A stretch of 64,000 bases of DNA, taken from contig NZ_BBYJ01000008.1 in NCBI RefSeq assembly GCF_001528665.1, forward strand, positions 248,001 to 312,000, written 5' to 3'. Origin of the DNA: Microtetraspora malaysiensis. GTDB lineage: Bacteria > Actinomycetota > Actinomycetes > Streptosporangiales > Streptosporangiaceae. A model generated the notes under the pieces. It was not told the DNA's origin. It saw only the letters and a program-made list of their open reading frames with translations, and ran no database searches. Of this stretch, positions 61,971 to 64,000 are shown in pieces. Both the position numbers and the translations under genes were made by a program. How positions within the stretch are numbered: the stretch's first letter is position 1; each line of letters starts with the position of its first letter.

Positions 61971-62621
61971 GTGATCAATTCGGTCGATTTGGTGATTTTT
62001 GACTGTGACGGGGTGTTGGTGGACAGTGAGCCCATCGCCGTCCGTACGCATTCCGCGGTGCTGACGGAGCTGGGCTGGCCGATCGACGAGGCCGAGGTGA
62101 CCTCGTTGTTCGTCGGGCGGTCGACGGCTTCCATCAACGAGCTGGTCGAGGAGCGACTCGGGCCTGAGCTCACGAAGGAGGCAGAGAGTCGTTTCCGGCG
62201 GCTGCACCACGAGGCGGTGGAGGCCGGGCTGACCCCCGTGGACGGGATCGTCGAGGCGCTGGACGCCATCACGTCGCCGACATGCGTGGCGTCCAGCGGC
62301 AGTCACGACAAGATGCGGCACACTCTCGGTCACACCGGCCTGTATCACCGGTTCGACGGGCGGATCTTCAGTGCGACCGAGGTCGCCAGGGGCAAGCCCG
62401 CGCCCGACCTGTTCCTGTTCGCCGCGGCACGGATGGGCGTGGCGCCGTCCCACTGTGTGGTCGTCGAGGACAGCCGCTACGGCGTCCAGGCCGCTCGGGC
62501 GGCAGGTATGCGCGCCTTCGGTTACGCCGGTGGGCTCACCCCCGCCGCCTGGCTCGACGGACCCGGCACCACCGTCTTCGACGACATGCGCAAGCTGCCC
62601 GCGCTCCTGGAGGAGCAGTGA
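61971..62621 (+). CDS. HAD-superfamily phosphatase (beta-phosphoglucomutase-like)
   Basis: 216 residues with the HAD core: D11-x-D13 in VIFDCDGVLVDSEP, the Ser motif CVASSGS, and GKPAPDLFLFAAARMG with VVVEDSRYGVQAARAAGM. The cap inserted after motif I is the small helical type of beta-PGM and phosphonatase relatives. GTG 61971 is preferred; a TACCGT hexamer ends 5 nt upstream with no ribosome-binding site, so the transcript may be leaderless. It overlaps the methyltransferase gene by 4 nt (GTGA). Confidence 0.87.
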   Translation: MINSVDLVIFDCDGVLVDSEPIAVRTHSAVLTELGWPIDEAEVTSLFVGRSTASINELVEERLGPELTKEAESRFRRLHHEAVEAGLTPVDGIVEALDAITSPTCVASSGSHDKMRHTLGHTGLYHRFDGRIFSATEVARGKPAPDLFLFAAARMGVAPSHCVVVEDSRYGVQAARAAGMRAFGYAGGLTPAAWLDGPGTTVFDDMRKLPALLEEQ

Positions 62622-63229
62622 GCGGGCGGCAGATCCCGGGAATCGCGGGGTATCACAACGAGGCGGACGCCCTCGCCGAACAGTACGAAAGCGTCCCGTT
62701 CTCCGACGTGCATGGGGACACGATCCAGCTGTTTCCCGCCCAGACCAGCCGCATTCTGGACATCGGGGCCGGGACCGGACGTGACGCGGCCGCGCTCGCC
62801 GCGCTGGGTCACCGGGTCGTGGCCGTCGAGCCGACCCCGGAAATGCGCGGGCACGGGCAGCGGCTCCACGCGGACCAGCCCATCGAATGGATCGATGACC
62901 ACCTCCCGGACCTGGCGCGACTCGGTGGCTCCGACCGCGAGTTCGACCTCGTCCTGCTCACCGCCGTCTGGATGCACCTCGACCGCCCGGAACGGGAACG
63001 GGCGATGGCGAGGATCGCCGATCTTCTCGCCCCCGACGGCATCGTGATCATAATCCTGCGGCACGGGCCGATCCCGGCGGGACGGCACATGTTCGACGTC
63101 ACCGCCGAGGAGACCGTCACGCTCGCCGAAAGCATCGGCCTGCGCACCGTTCACCGGGGCAGCCGCCCGGATCTCCATGGCCGGCGAGGAGTGCACATGA
63201 GCACCCTCGGCTTCCGGGCCGTGCCGTGA
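62618..63229 (+). CDS. Class I SAM-dependent methyltransferase
   Basis: 203 residues. SAM-binding motif ILDIGAGTGRDAAALAALGHRVVAVEPTPEM, then FDLVLLTAVWMHLDRPERERAMARIADLLAPDGIVIIILRHGP, are clear. The start GTG 62618 overlaps the HAD stop. The pairing with a phosphatase suggests a small shared pathway or detoxification step, but substrates are not visible. Confidence 0.88.
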   Translation: MSGRQIPGIAGYHNEADALAEQYESVPFSDVHGDTIQLFPAQTSRILDIGAGTGRDAAALAALGHRVVAVEPTPEMRGHGQRLHADQPIEWIDDHLPDLARLGGSDREFDLVLLTAVWMHLDRPERERAMARIADLLAPDGIVIIILRHGPIPAGRHMFDVTAEETVTLAESIGLRTVHRGSRPDLHGRRGVHMSTLGFRAVP

Positions 63230-63286
63230 CCGGCAGGGTTTGCCCGGGCAAAAACTGACGGGAGGGGCACTGGCTAGCATCGGAGG

Positions 63287-63835
63287 GTGCCTCCCGTTCC
63301 GCCGCCCACGCCCGCCGATCTCGAAGCGGCGCGGGACGCCGTGATCGACGACGTGCTCGGGCCCGATCTCGACGTGCTCTTCTGCGGGATCAACCCCAGC
63401 CTCTACTCGGCCGCGACGGGACACCACTTCGCCCGGCCGGGAAACCGGTTCTGGCCCGCGCTCCACCTGTCCGGCCTCGTGCCGCGCAGGCTGGCGCCGT
63501 ACGAGCAGCACCTGCTCCCCGGTTACGGCCTCGGCATCACCAACCTGGCGCCCCGGGCGACCGCACGCGCCGAGGAGCTCACGGCCGAGGAGCTGCGCGA
63601 GGGCGCCGAGCGGCTCGCCCACCTGGTCGCGGAGATCCGCCCGAGGGTCCTGGCCGTCGCCGGGGTCTCCGCGTACCGGCTCGCGTTCGGGCGGCGCAGG
63701 GCCGCGATCGGCCCGCAGGACGAGGAGATCGCGGGCAGCGAGGTGTGGGTGCTGCCCAACCCGAGCGGGCTGAACGCGCGCTGGACCCTGGACGGCATCG
63801 CGGCCCAGATGCGCCTACTGCGCCGGCCTTCCTGA
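63287..63835 (+). CDS. Mug-type G/U mismatch-specific DNA glycosylase
   Basis: 182 residues of the uracil-DNA glycosylase superfamily. The GINPSLYSAATGHHFARPGNRFW motif (N36 as the catalytic-loop Asn) is typical of Mug/TDG proteins. LPNPSGLNARW (N158) is the minor-groove intercalation loop. It removes U or T opposite G. Together with dut it limits uracil-related damage, though far apart here. Start GTG 63287. Confidence 0.92.
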   Translation: MPPVPPPTPADLEAARDAVIDDVLGPDLDVLFCGINPSLYSAATGHHFARPGNRFWPALHLSGLVPRRLAPYEQHLLPGYGLGITNLAPRATARAEELTAEELREGAERLAHLVAEIRPRVLAVAGVSAYRLAFGRRRAAIGPQDEEIAGSEVWVLPNPSGLNARWTLDGIAAQMRLLRRPS

Positions 63836-63899
63836 CCGGCGCGCGCCGGGACTGAACCACTCATCGGTGGGAACGCGTGCCCGCCGCGGCCGGGACACG

Positions 63900-63938
63900 G
63901 CCCCTGTCACCTCTGCTCGGGGAGGTGGCAGGGGCTTT
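63900..63938 (+). terminator. Terminator after the Mug gene
   Basis: A 14-bp stem (63900-63913 with 63922-63935, one G-U) closes an 8-nt loop and is followed by TTT. It lies between the Mug gene and a probable convergent partial gene. Confidence 0.7.
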
Positions 63939-63940
63939 CG

Positions 63941-64000
63941 TCATGCCGGGCGTTCCGCCGGGGCCTGACCTTCAGCGCGCAGCGCGACCGGATCGGTGAC
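63941..64000 (-). CDS. Partial CDS, C-terminus only, enters from the right edge
   Basis: The last 60 bp form an open minus-strand frame ending in TGA at 63943-63941, encoding a tail VTDPVALRAEGQAPAERPA. The stop is placed 3 bp before a strong terminator, which supports a real gene end. Too little is visible to name it. Confidence 0.35.
   Translation of the reverse strand, partial: VTDPVALRAEGQAPAERPA

Overview
The window is chromosomal DNA from a high-GC actinomycete. GTG and TTG starts are frequent and ATGA/GTGA stop-start overlaps are common. The gene set is typical of filamentous Actinobacteria: SepH, a DUF4193 zinc-ribbon protein, DUF3710, DUF3159, a CeoB/CeoC-like TrkA pair, F420-dependent oxidoreductases, AfsR/SARP regulators and a SulP-carbonic anhydrase fusion. 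The Hen1-Pnkp RNA-repair cassette and an archaeal-type ValS fit Streptosporangiaceae-like lineages, but family-level placement is inference.

Left accessory part (1-31.2 kb). It opens with a probable partial gene, then a leaderless ArsR-SRPBCC/PPOX operon. Next comes a small graveyard of mobile DNA: the 3' end of a group II intron and the C-terminal scrap of a tyrosine recombinase, around a lipoprotein gene and a 54-residue membrane protein. Then follow exporters, an SDR, an alpha/beta hydrolase, an M48-like protein without zinc ligands next to a membrane-anchored MazF/PemK-fold protein, an epimerase, SulP-CA, and a repeat-rich one-TM protein. A drug-exporter type ABC pair is flanked by two SARP-type regulators with a 17-bp direct repeat in the divergent promoter. 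A Met/His-rich secreted protein, sepH, a lactone-oxidase-like flavoenzyme, an MFS, a lytic transglycosylase, hemH, an S9 peptidase and an inositol-monophosphatase family enzyme follow.

Core-like part (31.2-48.3 kb). A two-component system is followed by DUF4193, a hydrophobic unknown, otsA, DUF4235, valS and an AI-2E-type transporter. Then comes the conserved actinobacterial block dut-DUF3710-OB fold-DUF3159, convergent with two TrkA proteins, which are divergent from an APC permease and a TRAM/TrmA-type RNA methyltransferase. This order resembles Rv2697c-Rv2689c of Mycobacterium tuberculosis, and suggests K+/cation control physically linked to dUTP clearance and RNA modification.

Right accessory part (48.3-64 kb). 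It holds a carboxylesterase, a Cys/Met-rich four-helix (copper-storage-like) protein, a PPOX enzyme, a GH18-like secreted protein and an LLM flavin/F420 enzyme. Next is a tightly overlapping hen1-pnkp-nucleotidyltransferase operon for repair of cleaved RNA, then an XRE regulator convergent with an MFS exporter whose promoter sits inside a long inverted repeat. A secreted ParB-like protein, a HAD phosphatase plus methyltransferase pair, and a Mug-type DNA glycosylase finish the window.

Convergent gene ends carry strong GC-rich hairpins at several places (20.5, 26.9, 31.2, 43.4, 48.3 and 63.9 kb). No tRNA, rRNA, CRISPR array or complete insertion sequence was seen. The clearest coherent system is the RNA-repair cassette. 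It is a known type, with the nucleotidyltransferase as its least studied member. The best candidates for something less described are the Met/His-rich secreted protein, the secreted ParB-like protein, and the SARP/ABC direct-repeat promoter.
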